This document shows, piece by piece, positions 41,037 to 51,054 of a DNA stretch of 64,000 nucleotides. The position numbers and the translations under genes are program-made. The first letter of the stretch is position 1; each line of letters starts with the position of its first letter. This DNA is from an uncultured bacterium (GTDB lineage: Bacteria; Cyanobacteriota; Vampirovibrionia; Gastranaerophilales; Gastranaerophilaceae). Under the pieces are notes generated by a model, which saw nothing but the letters and a program-made list of their open reading frames with translations, had not been told where the DNA came from and made no database searches. The stretch covers positions 38,932-102,931 of the forward strand of contig URXT01000003.1 in assembly GCA_900551915.1 (NCBI GenBank). The letters are read 5' to 3'.

Positions 41037-42647
41037 CTAGTCTTTATCAAATTTTGCAATAACTTCGTCACAAGCATACATTTCAAAGAGCGTGCCGGAG
41101 AACAAGAAAGTTTCTGCAATAAGAATTGCTGTCGGAACAAGCGCGGCCAGTAAGCTTTTTACCAGTCCCATTAAGTCTCCGCCGATTTCTGACGCAAAAT
41201 ATGAAACGTTCATTGTGAATTCAATAAAGATAATTGAACATCCAATGCATAACCAGACAAATTTTTCTGTTTCTAATTTTCTTGTACCCTCTAAACCTAA
41301 AATGCTAACGCCATGCTGTCTGTAATCGCTGTATCCGTCTTGTTTGATAACTTGAGAGCCCTGGATTTTTTTCACTGCAGCAAACGCAATTGAAAATGCA
41401 AAAAATGCAAGCACAATCATAAATGATGCCAGAACAAGGAACACCGGAGAAAATCTTAAACCGGAAATTCTTATCCAGCCGGCAGCTTCCGGAAAGCACA
41501 TTGCGAGAGTGTTTGAAACACCATAAGCCAAAAACGGCGAGGTTATAACACCAAGAAGAACTTCACCGGAGGCTTTAATCTGAAGCCCGAAAATCCGGTC
41601 TTTAATATTCTGGATTCTTGTTTTTGAAAAACTGTTAACAAATCTTTCAATCCAAAGTCTGTAAGATTTCAAAACAGATTCAAAATCCTCGCGGTATTCG
41701 TACTTGTTAAGCGTCATTGCCCATTCGCCCGAGGTATGTTTGAAATAACCGCAGCCAAGTGCCAGTGCTGTTAAAATTCCCGAGAAGAACAGTGAAACAA
41801 ACACCGCAAACATAACAAAATCATTTAAATTCATATAATAAATAAGGTTAATGATATAAACCCCGAGCATAAAAATCATACCGAGAACCACCATAAAACC
41901 TTGAGAAAATTTTCCTATTCCTGAAACATTTTTGTTTTCGGCGCTTTGTAAAAACAGATAAACACCCTGTTTAAGCAAAACTGCAGCAGCAAAAACAATA
42001 ATTGCAAAAATTACCCAAACTTTTATGTTAGTCGGCAGGTGAAGATAATTTGAAGATTCTTTGATGGAAAGCCCCATCAGATAGTTTGCAAGACCAAATG
42101 AACAAAGGATTGAACAGAAAGCCATTGCTACATGCAAAAAGATATTTGTTCTGGTATTTGAGGCAATTTTGTTCTTCAAATCATTAATCTGGAATGCAAC
42201 CTGTTTAATAATTGCAACACGCATTGCTTCAATATCGGCCTTTTGTTTATCCAGCTTTACGCGTGTGACAGCGTTAGGGTCGTTGCCGTAAAGCGCTTTC
42301 ATATCGTCTTCTGTCAAATCTTCTCTGGCAATTGTTGTAACAGTTTTTTTAACAGGTGCATTTTCCAGGATTTTTATATTGATAAATTCGTCGCTTCCGG
42401 CAAACATAATTTTACATATATTTCCAATCTCCACTTTCTTAATCGGCTTGCCTTTAAAAAGCACGCGCTCATTGTGGAAAGTGTTCATTAAAACGCATTT
42501 GTTTTCGTTTTGGTCGTACTGTAATGTTATCAGAACATCAAAATCAAGTTCGAGTTTAAAATCACAGTTAGGATTAGTTCCAATATTGATTACGTCTTTT
42601 TCATCAAATACTTTTTCAAGTTTTGAAGATGAAACAACAATTGTCAT
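41037..42647 (-). CDS. FHA-like domain protein with multiple transmembrane helices
   Basis: The N-terminal 95 residues look like an FHA beta-sandwich (INIGTNPNCDFKLELD, VLMNTFHNERVLFKGKPI, VEIGNICKIMF), a phosphothreonine-recognition domain. A linker with RVKLDKQKAD follows, then about eight hydrophobic helices between residues 165 and 525 arranged in pairs. The protein has 536 residues. The FHA part is expected in the cytoplasm. It is the second gene of a cluster after the vWA gene (31 bases apart). I do not know a characterised protein with this layout, and the FHA call is moderate. Confidence 0.65.
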   Translation of the reverse strand: MTIVVSSSKLEKVFDEKDVINIGTNPNCDFKLELDFDVLITLQYDQNENKCVLMNTFHNERVLFKGKPIKKVEIGNICKIMFAGSDEFINIKILENAPVKKTVTTIAREDLTEDDMKALYGNDPNAVTRVKLDKQKADIEAMRVAIIKQVAFQINDLKNKIASNTRTNIFLHVAMAFCSILCSFGLANYLMGLSIKESSNYLHLPTNIKVWVIFAIIVFAAAVLLKQGVYLFLQSAENKNVSGIGKFSQGFMVVLGMIFMLGVYIINLIYYMNLNDFVMFAVFVSLFFSGILTALALGCGYFKHTSGEWAMTLNKYEYREDFESVLKSYRLWIERFVNSFSKTRIQNIKDRIFGLQIKASGEVLLGVITSPFLAYGVSNTLAMCFPEAAGWIRISGLRFSPVFLVLASFMIVLAFFAFSIAFAAVKKIQGSQVIKQDGYSDYRQHGVSILGLEGTRKLETEKFVWLCIGCSIIFIEFTMNVSYFASEIGGDLMGLVKSLLAALVPTAILIAETFLFSGTLFEMYACDEVIAKFDKD

Positions 42648-42678
42648 AAAATTCCCCTTATATTATTTAAAGTAATTA

Positions 42679-43350
42679 TTATCTGCCAAGCGCATGGATA
42701 AAAAGTCTTACAGCCTTGTCAATATTTTGTTCCGGAGAAACAATCAGTTTCTTCTCTCCCAAAACAGGTGTAAGTTTTTCTTTTACCATATCAAGTTTTT
42801 CAGGATGCGCATATAAAAACATCATTGAAAGTTCCGGCATATACTGTTTTGATTCTTCAACGTTTTTAGGGAGTAAATCCCAGTTAATTTGTTTTTCAAT
42901 AGCGCCTTCGTTTTCCAAATCACCCAAAACCACAATGCCCGGAATATAGCCTTCCTTCTGCATTGCAAGCGCATGGTTAAAACCTTTTTTCAAAGCAAGC
43001 CCGTATGCAGTTCCGTAATCGCTGCTGTCATATTTTGTGAAGGCATCAAGAGCTTTTGAAATACCTGAATTGTTGAACGGAGTTCCTTCATAAATCAAAT
43101 ATGCATCTTCGCTGACCCGCAAAATTTTGATTTGATCTTCAGGGTCAAGAAGGTTACAAATTTGTCTGAGGGTTCTTTTTTGCCCATCTAAAGCCTTTTG
43201 ATTTGAAGCTGAGGAGTCTACCAAAAAAATTACTGCAGCCGGTTTAAAATCATCGACTTTTACTCTGGATAAAGCTGACCAGAGAAGTTTTCCTACTATT
43301 GATATTACAACTATCAGTATTCCTAAAATTATTAATCTTTTATTATTCAT
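42679..43350 (-). CDS. Membrane-anchored von Willebrand factor A-domain protein
   Basis: The 223-residue protein has one N-terminal transmembrane helix (about 5-25) and a vWA domain with the MIDAS start DSSAS (D45, S47, S49) and further strands (QIKILRVSEDAYLIYEG, IPGIVVLGDLENEG). The domain faces the periplasm and would bind a divalent metal and a protein ligand. It is the first gene of the cluster of FHA, TonB-like and small membrane proteins that ends at 39315. Confidence 0.78.
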   Translation of the reverse strand: MNNKRLIILGILIVVISIVGKLLWSALSRVKVDDFKPAAVIFLVDSSASNQKALDGQKRTLRQICNLLDPEDQIKILRVSEDAYLIYEGTPFNNSGISKALDAFTKYDSSDYGTAYGLALKKGFNHALAMQKEGYIPGIVVLGDLENEGAIEKQINWDLLPKNVEESKQYMPELSMMFLYAHPEKLDMVKEKLTPVLGEKKLIVSPEQNIDKAVRLFIHALGR

Positions 43351-43461
43351 AATTCTCTCATTCTTATATACTTTTAATATAATAGTATCACACAGCGGGC
43401 TTTAAATCAATCTTTTAGAGGAAATTTACAAAAAGGGATTATTTTATTAGTTTTTTATTTG

Positions 43462-43470
43462 TGATAAAAT
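43462..43470 (+). promoter_or_regulatory. Extended -10 of plsY
   Basis: TGATAAAAT (TG-A-TAAAAT) 23 bases before the plsY ATG, which has AAGGAG. The same element precedes the YhaM-like gene (60493-60501) and, as TGATAGAAT, ilvC (58415-58423). Confidence 0.55.
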
Positions 43471-43492
43471 TAAAATACTTAAGGAGAAGCTT

Positions 43493-44098
43493 ATGGAAAA
43501 ATTTATAGAAATTGCAGCAGTTATTTTAGGGGCTTATTTAATCGGCTCAATTCCGACAGGATATATTATCGTAAAACTTGCAACCGGACAGGATATCAGA
43601 ACAATCGGCTCTGGGTCAACAGGTGCGACAAATGTTAAAAGAGTTATGGGCAAAAAATGGTTTTTCATAACTCTTCTTCTGGATGCATTTAAGGGTGCAT
43701 TGCCGGTTGTACTGACAGCATTATTTGCAAAGAACTTTACTGAAATAGGGCTTTTGCCTGTTTTAGCGGCGGTTGCAGTAATCTTAGGACACAGCAAGTC
43801 TGTTTTCCTTAAATTCACAGGCGGGAAATCAGTTGCATCAGGAGTCGGAACAATTTTGGCCTTAAACTGGATGGTCGGGCTTTGCATTGCCGCAATTTGG
43901 GGGATTATAACTTACACCTCGAAATATGTTTCTTTAGGTTCAATAATTGCATTGGCAATCTCGCCGTTTCTAATGTGGGCTTTCAAAGCACCTTTGGCTT
44001 ATATTGTTTATTGTGCAGTCGGCGCACTTTATATCATATATTTGCACCGCTCAAATATACAAAGGCTCCTCAAAGGTGAAGAAAATAAGGTAAGATAA
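43493..44098 (+). CDS. plsY: Glycerol-3-phosphate acyltransferase PlsY
   Basis: This integral membrane enzyme transfers an acyl group from acyl-phosphate to glycerol-3-phosphate, the first step of phospholipid synthesis. The three PlsY signatures are present: GSIPTGYIIVK, GSGSTGATNVKRV and GGKSVASGVGTI. The 201-residue length is typical with five helices. AAGGAG lies 8 bases before the ATG. Its TAA overlaps the ATG of the next gene. Confidence 0.95.
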   Translation: MEKFIEIAAVILGAYLIGSIPTGYIIVKLATGQDIRTIGSGSTGATNVKRVMGKKWFFITLLLDAFKGALPVVLTALFAKNFTEIGLLPVLAAVAVILGHSKSVFLKFTGGKSVASGVGTILALNWMVGLCIAAIWGIITYTSKYVSLGSIIALAISPFLMWAFKAPLAYIVYCAVGALYIIYLHRSNIQRLLKGEENKVR

Positions 44099-44316
44099 TG
44101 GATTTAACAACTGGTTTAATAATTTTCGGAATAGTTCTTGCGATATCATTGATTGTACGAATTTTCTTTGCAATAACGAAAATTCTTGTAACAATTTTGA
44201 TAATTGCGGCGCTTGTTATCGGAGGATTTGTTTTTTGCAAGTCGAAGTTTGCTCCGCCTGCTGCGGCTTATTATGTTTCAAACAGCGGTTATGAAGCCGC
44301 ATTTATCAGCCTTTAA
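44098..44316 (+). CDS. Small membrane protein coupled to plsY
   Basis: The 72-residue product has two adjacent hydrophobic segments (about 5-25 and 28-48) and a short tail KFAPPAAAYYVSNSGYEA. It starts in the string TAATG, overlapping the plsY stop, so it is translated with plsY. Its end overlaps the convergent 928-residue gene by 11 bases. I do not recognise it; a role at the membrane with PlsY is suggested only by coupling. Confidence 0.6.
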   Translation: MDLTTGLIIFGIVLAISLIVRIFFAITKILVTILIIAALVIGGFVFCKSKFAPPAAAYYVSNSGYEAAFISL

Positions 44317-47092
44317 TCATTTTGCCAAAAGTTTGGCTGTTTATGACATTTAAATTTTCAGACTTTCCGGTTTGCCCGGATGATGCGGTTTTTGTTTCTT
44401 GAGGCTGATTATTTGTTTTTTTAACGTTGTAGGATTGGATTGAACGTTTACCAGTCAAGCGCTTCATAAATTGATAGTAATCTTTTTCAAAACCGGTTGC
44501 ATTATTTTGTTTTTCTTCCATTGCAAGAAGTTCATCGCGCGTGTGCATTCCAATCGGAACACCGATTGATTTTCTTGTTAAAAATTCACCGATTGTCGTG
44601 TTAGTCAAAGTAATCCAGCTCATTCCCATCAAAGAACCGTTGTATTGTTTCTGGAAGGTTTTGTTAAACAGGTCAATCAAAAGAGTTTGATAGAACAATC
44701 TTGAACCTTCTTGAACAAATCTTTCTTTAAATTTAGTTTCAGCACCTTCAACATCATTACCGTTTGACTTAAGCATAACCATATTGTAGTTATCAGTCAT
44801 CAAAAACCAGATTGTAGCGGCTGAAGCAGCAGTTTTTGCGAGATTTGAAAGCTCCGCGTTTGAAACGTTTGAACTTGAGTTTACGTTAAAAGCTTTGAGA
44901 GTGTTGTCCATTACAAAGTCTTCAAATTTTTTACAAATTTTCTTTTTAGCATTCTCGTCAGTCGCTTTTGAAAGAGCATCTCTGTATTTTTTAGCTTCTG
45001 CTGAAATTTTATCGAAACTTTTTGAAACAGCTTCCATATTAAGAGCATCCATAGACTTTGCAGACTGGGGAGCTTTTTTGGCAAACATTTCGACCGCCAG
45101 ATTTGCAATTTTATACGGAAACTTCACAACGCTCCACATGAAACTGAAGGGGGTAATAAAGAAGTTTACAAACGGTTTAATCTTTTTATCTCTAGCGCCA
45201 AAATTAACAAGTCCTTCTAGCGCGTCTTGATAATCCTTAAACAATTTACCATTTTTATCGCCGGCTTTTTCCAACGATGCCTTAACTTTTGAAGAAACAG
45301 TTTCGTCAGCCAAAAATTCTTTGCCGAGTTTGTTTGCAGAAATCTTTGAAATTAAATCAGCATTACTTTCGCCTAAAGTTTGAAATTCTGATTTTATATT
45401 ATTAAGTTCGTTAATCAAATTTTTATCGGTTTTTGCCTTAATGGCTGAAGCATAGCGGTATTTATTAGCAAGTTCCTTGTATCCTGTTTTATCAAGAACG
45501 TCGAGCACTGATTTGTAGCTTTTTTGAAGAACTTCCGTATGAACATCTTTATCGGAAGTATTCTTGATAAACTTTTCAATTACGCCGATGTCAGAAGATT
45601 TGTCTAATTCTTTGACAACTTTTTCAACCACAAGTTCACGCGAACGGATGGCGACTGCTCTATATTGTTCACCGCGGGTTTTATAACCTCGCTCGATTAG
45701 AGTTTCAGCGACTTCGTCAATCTGTTTTTGCGAAACTTTATAGTCGGAAATCTCTGTCATATCTTTGTAAAGCTTTTTGAAAGGCTTGAACACAGCTTCA
45801 AAGGCAGCGTCAACACGCGGGATTTTTCTTATACCCTTTATCGCAAATCCGGCAGCAATCACAGCAGCGCTGGCTTTTAAAACAGTGTCAAAGGAAAGAA
45901 GCGGTTTTTGAGTTTTATCCTGAGATGATTTTTCATTGCTTGCATTTGCTTTAAAGCTTGTCGGGGTTTCCGGTTTAATTTTGGCCTCCGGAGCGTTATT
46001 TTTTTCGTTAATTTTTCTTGCTTGTTCAGGAGTTAATCTTGTAATGTGCTTTCCATTTTTCAAACGCGAATACATTTCTGTTGCAAGAACTGTCAAACCG
46101 GTGTTTAACATAATTCCGCCTTTAGAATTGTTGATTAATTTTGAAAGCGCACCCATCGTAATAAGGGTTAAATATCCGCTCGTAAGGATTCTTGAAACTT
46201 CCTGCTTAAACCTTGTACGTTTTTCCTCTGTTGCGGCTTTAGGGTCATCGTCCATCATACGGGAAAGGTTGTAAGCGTCATTTGCAAGAAATATTGCCGG
46301 CGGTAAACCTGAGACAAGTCTGTTTAAAGCTCTTTCATGCTTTGTATCATAATTTCCGACCTTCGGGTCAAACGGCTTCATTGAACGCTGAAAAATCAGC
46401 CATTCCATATTTTTTTCAACTTCAGACTCAACTCTTGCCTTGTCGGCTGCTGTTAATTTATCTGTAGAAATCCCGAGTTTTTTTGCCTCCGCTTTCAAAG
46501 CATCATTCAAAGCATTCTCTTTGAAATCCAAAAGTCCTTGAAGAGCATTCATTTCATAATCTATTTTGGAACGATGTCTGATATTTTTAAACATCGGTTT
46601 TTCAAGCGTTTTTTCAGACCATTTCTGGAACGGCTTAATTTTACCCAAAAGTTCGACCGCGCCGTTAAGCATATCGCCCGGAAATCTTAAAAACGGATCT
46701 GCAGCACCTTGAGCAACAAGGTTCGGTATTGTTTTTTTATAAGTTGTAAGCTCATCGCCTTCGATATTTATAACTTTACCGGTAAATTTTGAATCCGTAA
46801 CAGCGTTATAAAGCTTTCTTACCATACCGTCAAGCGGCTTGTCCATTTCGTTTAGAAATTTATTAATATCATACTTGCCGGCTTCTTTATAAAGACTAAA
46901 AAAAGAGCCTTTAAAAGCTATCTCATTTGAAGACAATTTTAAAGGACTCTTATTTAAACCTGATTCCGAGGACATGTATTCAGAAGACGGTGATAAAGGA
47001 ACCGAACCTGGTATCTGTGCCCGTTTTTGGGATACCTCACCTATGTCTTTTCGCTTAGGTCGTATCGGTTGATTAAATTTTCCTACTAACAT
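44306..47092 (-). CDS. Large hypothetical protein (928 residues) with N-terminal FKG-type motif
   Basis: No family was recognised. The N-terminus is a polar tail ending in EIAFKGSFFSLYKE (about 57-70), similar to tails on the GT5 and HAD proteins of this window. Basic helical regions and several hydrophobic stretches follow (about 300-345, 405-425 and 740-760), which could be membrane-associated. The middle (about 440-690) is Lys/Glu-rich and coiled-coil-like. The C-terminal tail is Asn/Gln/Thr-rich. AAGGGAAGGA precedes the ATG. It is transcribed after the 281-residue gene (85 bases apart) and the two may form an operon. Confidence 0.65.
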   Translation of the reverse strand: MLVGKFNQPIRPKRKDIGEVSQKRAQIPGSVPLSPSSEYMSSESGLNKSPLKLSSNEIAFKGSFFSLYKEAGKYDINKFLNEMDKPLDGMVRKLYNAVTDSKFTGKVINIEGDELTTYKKTIPNLVAQGAADPFLRFPGDMLNGAVELLGKIKPFQKWSEKTLEKPMFKNIRHRSKIDYEMNALQGLLDFKENALNDALKAEAKKLGISTDKLTAADKARVESEVEKNMEWLIFQRSMKPFDPKVGNYDTKHERALNRLVSGLPPAIFLANDAYNLSRMMDDDPKAATEEKRTRFKQEVSRILTSGYLTLITMGALSKLINNSKGGIMLNTGLTVLATEMYSRLKNGKHITRLTPEQARKINEKNNAPEAKIKPETPTSFKANASNEKSSQDKTQKPLLSFDTVLKASAAVIAAGFAIKGIRKIPRVDAAFEAVFKPFKKLYKDMTEISDYKVSQKQIDEVAETLIERGYKTRGEQYRAVAIRSRELVVEKVVKELDKSSDIGVIEKFIKNTSDKDVHTEVLQKSYKSVLDVLDKTGYKELANKYRYASAIKAKTDKNLINELNNIKSEFQTLGESNADLISKISANKLGKEFLADETVSSKVKASLEKAGDKNGKLFKDYQDALEGLVNFGARDKKIKPFVNFFITPFSFMWSVVKFPYKIANLAVEMFAKKAPQSAKSMDALNMEAVSKSFDKISAEAKKYRDALSKATDENAKKKICKKFEDFVMDNTLKAFNVNSSSNVSNAELSNLAKTAASAATIWFLMTDNYNMVMLKSNGNDVEGAETKFKERFVQEGSRLFYQTLLIDLFNKTFQKQYNGSLMGMSWITLTNTTIGEFLTRKSIGVPIGMHTRDELLAMEEKQNNATGFEKDYYQFMKRLTGKRSIQSYNVKKTNNQPQETKTASSGQTGKSENLNVINSQTFGKMIKG

Positions 47093-47177
47093 TTTTGTCC
47101 TTCCCTTTAGGTATTTTTATCCGAATTTGAAATTTTGACAAGAGCATGTATATACAATGTTTACGATAATTTACAAA

Positions 47178-48023
47178 TCACTTCAAATGCTGGCCGGAAT
47201 CAGGTTTTGGAGAATTTGCCATTGTCTTTTTAGCAGTTTTTGAGCAAAGCTTATTTATCAAGAAAATTATTCCGCCGAAAAGCACACCGCCTGAAACGCC
47301 CCAAAGAAGAGCAGTTTTGCCCTGCATATTTTTAGCTGTTCTTTTTATAATATCGAACATTTCTTTCGAAACACTTGAAGGGTCATGTTTTAATTGATGT
47401 CTTATCTGGTCAAAAGAAGCGTCAATCATAGCTTTAGCCTCTTGACGAACGTTCGCATTAATCCCATTTGCTGAAAGCAACAATGCCGCACTTGATTTTA
47501 AAGACTCTTTAGCAGCATCAAACCTGTATCCGCTGCCCGCTTTCAAATACTCACTCATCACAGCTTTCAACTCGCCAAGATTGTCTGAATATTTAATTCC
47601 GTTATAAATATCAAGCATATAATCATTATCAATAATATTTCTTTCAAGGCCTGCTAGTTCCGGGTTTTTAAGCATTGCCACAACTTGCTCCATTAAAGAT
47701 GATTTCATATCTTTAAACGCAATATTTTGCGAAACTAAAGGCTTCAACTGGATATCTACAAGCTCTTCATAAGACTTTGCTTTGTCAATTGTGTCAACAA
47801 ACTTGTCAAATATTTTAATCTTCTGTGCCTGAACTTTATCAGTTTTTGCAATGATTTTATCTTCGACTTTTTTAACGAATTCATCAGACGGTATTCCGTT
47901 CTTCAGCCATGGTTTTGAATCGTATCCGGCAAGCGCAAAACCCGTTCCGCCAATTACAGCCGAGCCTGCTGCCGAAAGAAAAGTTTCGTTATTGAAGATA
48001 TTTTTGTTATTACTAACTGCCAT
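47178..48023 (-). CDS. Hypothetical protein with C-terminal membrane anchor
   Basis: The 281-residue protein has an N-terminal Gly/Ala-rich hydrophobic stretch (TFLSAAGSAVIGGTGFALAGY, about 13-33), a helical soluble region (about 45-230) and a C-terminal transmembrane helix (about 240-262: ALLWGVSGGVLFGGIIFLI) with a basic tail. It is not recognised. It sits upstream of the 928-residue protein gene in the same direction and is divergent from ftsH. Confidence 0.6.
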   Translation of the reverse strand: MAVSNNKNIFNNETFLSAAGSAVIGGTGFALAGYDSKPWLKNGIPSDEFVKKVEDKIIAKTDKVQAQKIKIFDKFVDTIDKAKSYEELVDIQLKPLVSQNIAFKDMKSSLMEQVVAMLKNPELAGLERNIIDNDYMLDIYNGIKYSDNLGELKAVMSEYLKAGSGYRFDAAKESLKSSAALLLSANGINANVRQEAKAMIDASFDQIRHQLKHDPSSVSKEMFDIIKRTAKNMQGKTALLWGVSGGVLFGGIIFLINKLCSKTAKKTMANSPKPDSGQHLK

Positions 48024-48151
48024 AAAAACAATTCACTTTACACACTTATTTATAATAAAACATAAACAACTAAAAAATTGCCTTTTAATAAACTTTTTAT
48101 AAACCTATCTTTACAATATTGCAGACAATATACTATTATACATTTTTGGTG

Positions 48152-48157
48152 TATAAT
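48152..48157 (+). promoter_or_regulatory. -10 element of ftsH
   Basis: TATAAT 43 bases upstream of the ftsH ATG. No convincing -35 hexamer was found. Confidence 0.4.
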
Positions 48158-48200
48158 AAATTTGCTTAAAAATGTGTGTAAAATTTAGAGGGAGAATTTA

Positions 48201-50114
48201 ATGAATAAAAGCCAATCTGCAGGATACATAATACTTGCAATAGTTGTAGTAATTTTCACGGCATCGGTATTTCTAGGCGGGCCGACAACGGAAACTACGG
48301 AACTTTCATACTCAAACTTTTTGGAGAAACTGAACAATAACGAATTCAGCAAAATCGAAAAGGCTGACGATTATTTAATCGCAATTCCCAAAAAAGAAGA
48401 AAAAGCCTTATCTGAAGAAGAAAAAAGTCTTCAGGGCAAAAATCTGCCAAAAGCACCGCAAAGTCCGTTTTTGCAGCTGGAAAAACAGATTCCGACAAAA
48501 CAATACAAAGTTTTGACGCCATATGACCCTGACATTATGAAAAAACTTGAAGCTTCTGACGCGGAAATTGCCGTCAAAAAGCCAAGCGAATCCTCACAGA
48601 TTATGGGGCTTATAGGTTCATTATTCATCCCGCTTTTATTCATAATCCTTCTGATTGTAACCGCCAAAAGCATTCAGGCAGGCGGCTCTCAGGCAATGTC
48701 GTTCGGCAAAAGCAAAGCAAAGCTAATGCTTGACAGCAAAGTTAAAACAACATTCAAAGATGTTGCCGGAATTGACGAAGAGAAAAAGGAACTTGAAGAA
48801 ATCGTAGATTTCCTCAAAAACGGCGACAAATACATAAAACTCGGTGCAAAAATTCCCAAAGGCGTACTTTTAATCGGCGCGCCCGGTACCGGTAAAACTT
48901 TGATGGCAAAAGCAGTTGCCGGAGAAGCCGGCGTTCCGTTTTTCTCAATCAGCGGCTCTGATTTTGTCGAAATGTTTGTCGGTGTTGGTGCAAGCCGCGT
49001 AAGAGACCTTTTTGACCAGGCGAAAAAGCATCAGCCCTGCATAATCTTCATTGATGAAATTGATGCGGTCGGACGCCAGCGCGGAGCTGGAATGGGCGGA
49101 GGACACGACGAAAGAGAACAGACGCTTAACCAGCTTCTTGTTGAAATGGACGGGTTTGACGAAAACACAAACATCATCGTAATTGCGGCAACAAACCGCC
49201 CCGACATTTTGGATAACGCACTTCTTCGCCCGGGTCGCTTTGACAGACAAATCGTTATCAACAAACCGGATATTCTTGGCCGCGAACAGATTTTGAATGT
49301 TCATGCCAAAAACAAACCGCTTGACAAAGATGTTGAGCTTAAAGTTCTTGCTAAAAGAACACCGGGATTTTCAGGCGCGGATTTGCAAAACCTGCTTAAC
49401 GAAGCCGCACTTCTTGCAGCACGCCACGACCAGAAATTAATTACAATGGACAATCTTGAAGAAGCAATCGATAAGGTTATGGCAGGGCCGGAAAAGAAAA
49501 GCCGCATGATTACCGATGAAGAAAAAGAAAACACAGCTTATCACGAAGTCGGACATGCTCTTTTGGCAAAACTTCTTAAAAACTGCGACCCGCTGCATAA
49601 AGTTTCAATTATTCCGCGCGGAATGGCACTCGGAATTACAATGGTTCTGCCGGAAAAAGACCATTTGACAATGAAAAAGTCACAAATTCTTGACACAATT
49701 ACAATGACGCTCGGCGGGCGCGTTGCTGAAGAAATCGTCTTTGGCAAAGATTCAATCACAACCGGCGCCAGCAATGATTTGGAAAAAGTTTCGGCAATGG
49801 CTCGCAACATGGTAACGGCTTATGGTATGAGCGAAAAAATGGGCAACATGGCATACGGCAAAAACGAACAAAACATATTCCTCGGACGCGACTTCGGCAT
49901 GAAAAGAGATTACTCCGATGAAATTGCTGCCGAAATCGACAAAGAAGTTAAGAAAATCGTTGATGAACGCTACGAAATTGCCCGCAAACTTTTGACAGAA
50001 AACCGTGATATGCTTGAATATATTTCAAAAAATCTGCTTGAACGCGAAACTCTTGATGAAAAAGATTTTAACGAATTGATGGAAAAAGTTAAACGTGAAA
50101 GACATTCCTGCTAA
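48201..50114 (+). CDS. ftsH: ATP-dependent zinc metalloprotease FtsH
   Basis: This membrane-bound hexameric protease degrades unassembled membrane proteins. Two transmembrane helices flank a periplasmic segment (about 7-26 and 136-156). The AAA domain has Walker A GAPGTGKT (227-234), Walker [15 protein letters not shown] and the second region of homology [20 protein letters not shown]. The peptidase has HEVGH (448-452). The length of 637 is normal. AGAGGGAGAA precedes the ATG. The gene overlaps the following corrinoid-protein-like gene by 20 bases. Confidence 0.97.
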   Translation: MNKSQSAGYIILAIVVVIFTASVFLGGPTTETTELSYSNFLEKLNNNEFSKIEKADDYLIAIPKKEEKALSEEEKSLQGKNLPKAPQSPFLQLEKQIPTKQYKVLTPYDPDIMKKLEASDAEIAVKKPSESSQIMGLIGSLFIPLLFIILLIVTAKSIQAGGSQAMSFGKSKAKLMLDSKVKTTFKDVAGIDEEKKELEEIVDFLKNGDKYIKLGAKIPKGVLLIGAPGTGKTLMAKAVAGEAGVPFFSISGSDFVEMFVGVGASRVRDLFDQAKKHQPCIIFIDEIDAVGRQRGAGMGGGHDEREQTLNQLLVEMDGFDENTNIIVIAATNRPDILDNALLRPGRFDRQIVINKPDILGREQILNVHAKNKPLDKDVELKVLAKRTPGFSGADLQNLLNEAALLAARHDQKLITMDNLEEAIDKVMAGPEKKSRMITDEEKENTAYHEVGHALLAKLLKNCDPLHKVSIIPRGMALGITMVLPEKDHLTMKKSQILDTITMTLGGRVAEEIVFGKDSITTGASNDLEKVSAMARNMVTAYGMSEKMGNMAYGKNEQNIFLGRDFGMKRDYSDEIAAEIDKEVKKIVDERYEIARKLLTENRDMLEYISKNLLERETLDEKDFNELMEKVKRERHSC

Positions 50115-51054
50115 AAATTCAGATTTGGAAACCCTCATTGCGCAATGCCGCGGAGGGTTTCCGGAGAAATCTTTATACATTTTGGAACTTCCGATTTTCA
50201 ATCCTGAAAACGGATTTCCTTTTTTGCGGGAAATTTTAAGCTGCTACGCAGGACTGGAAGAAATTCGCGCCGGAAGGTGCGTGGCCGCACAAAATACAGA
50301 TGAAGAAGGCGCCCGCGCCCAAAATTGCTACGATTATGAAAATCTTTCACGCGCGGGCGCCTCACAAAGCCAAATCTCACGCGCCGAACTAATCAAAACC
50401 GCTCAAAAACTTTCTCCAGACATTTTAGGGCTGAAATTCAATATCAGCGCGCCAGAAGACATTTCACAAGCCATCGAAATCTTAAATGAAATTCTTGGCC
50501 AAACAAAAATCCCACTAATGCTTCGCGGGTGCGGCGATGATGAACTTGATAAACTTCTTTTGCCTGCACTTGCCGGCAGCGCGGCGCAAACCTGCATAAT
50601 CGCTTCCGCAAACGAAAATACTTACAAGGAAATTATTCCGCACACAGCGCAAAAGCATTTTGTGGTCTTGCGTTCGCCGATTGACATAAATCTTGCAAAA
50701 GAAATAAACATATTGTCCTCGGATTTGGGTCAGCCGCTGGAGAAAATTCTCATTGACACTGATATTGGCGGGCTTGGCTACGGTTTTGAATACGGTTACA
50801 GCATTATCGAAAAAATCAGGCTTGAAGGCGCAAACGATAAATATTTGAACATGCCGATAATCTCATTTGCATGCGAAGAGGCACTCAAAACAAAAGAAGC
50901 AAAATCCAACGACTTTCCGCCTTCTTTCGGAAACCTTTCAACGCGCAGAATAATGTTTGAAACAGCCGCGGCAAGCGCCGTCAGAGCCGCAGGCGCAAAT
51001 CTCATTGTAATTAATCATCCGCAGACGCTCAAAACAATGAAAGGACTTGACTGA
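50095..51054 (+). CDS. Corrinoid iron-sulfur protein small-subunit-like (AcsD/CdhD-like) TIM-barrel protein
   Basis: The 319-residue protein resembles the small subunit of the CO dehydrogenase/acetyl-CoA synthase corrinoid protein: a TIM-barrel pattern with [25 protein letters not shown], equivalent to the conserved 'TGALGYG.EY..S' segment, and PDILGLKFN earlier. It starts with GTG at 50095 inside the ftsH reading frame and its stop overlaps the next gene's ATG, so the three genes are coupled. No CODH/ACS or methyltransferase genes are nearby, so its methyl-transfer partner is unknown. Confidence 0.72.
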   Translation: MKDIPAKNSDLETLIAQCRGGFPEKSLYILELPIFNPENGFPFLREILSCYAGLEEIRAGRCVAAQNTDEEGARAQNCYDYENLSRAGASQSQISRAELIKTAQKLSPDILGLKFNISAPEDISQAIEILNEILGQTKIPLMLRGCGDDELDKLLLPALAGSAAQTCIIASANENTYKEIIPHTAQKHFVVLRSPIDINLAKEINILSSDLGQPLEKILIDTDIGGLGYGFEYGYSIIEKIRLEGANDKYLNMPIISFACEEALKTKEAKSNDFPPSFGNLSTRRIMFETAAASAVRAAGANLIVINHPQTLKTMKGLD

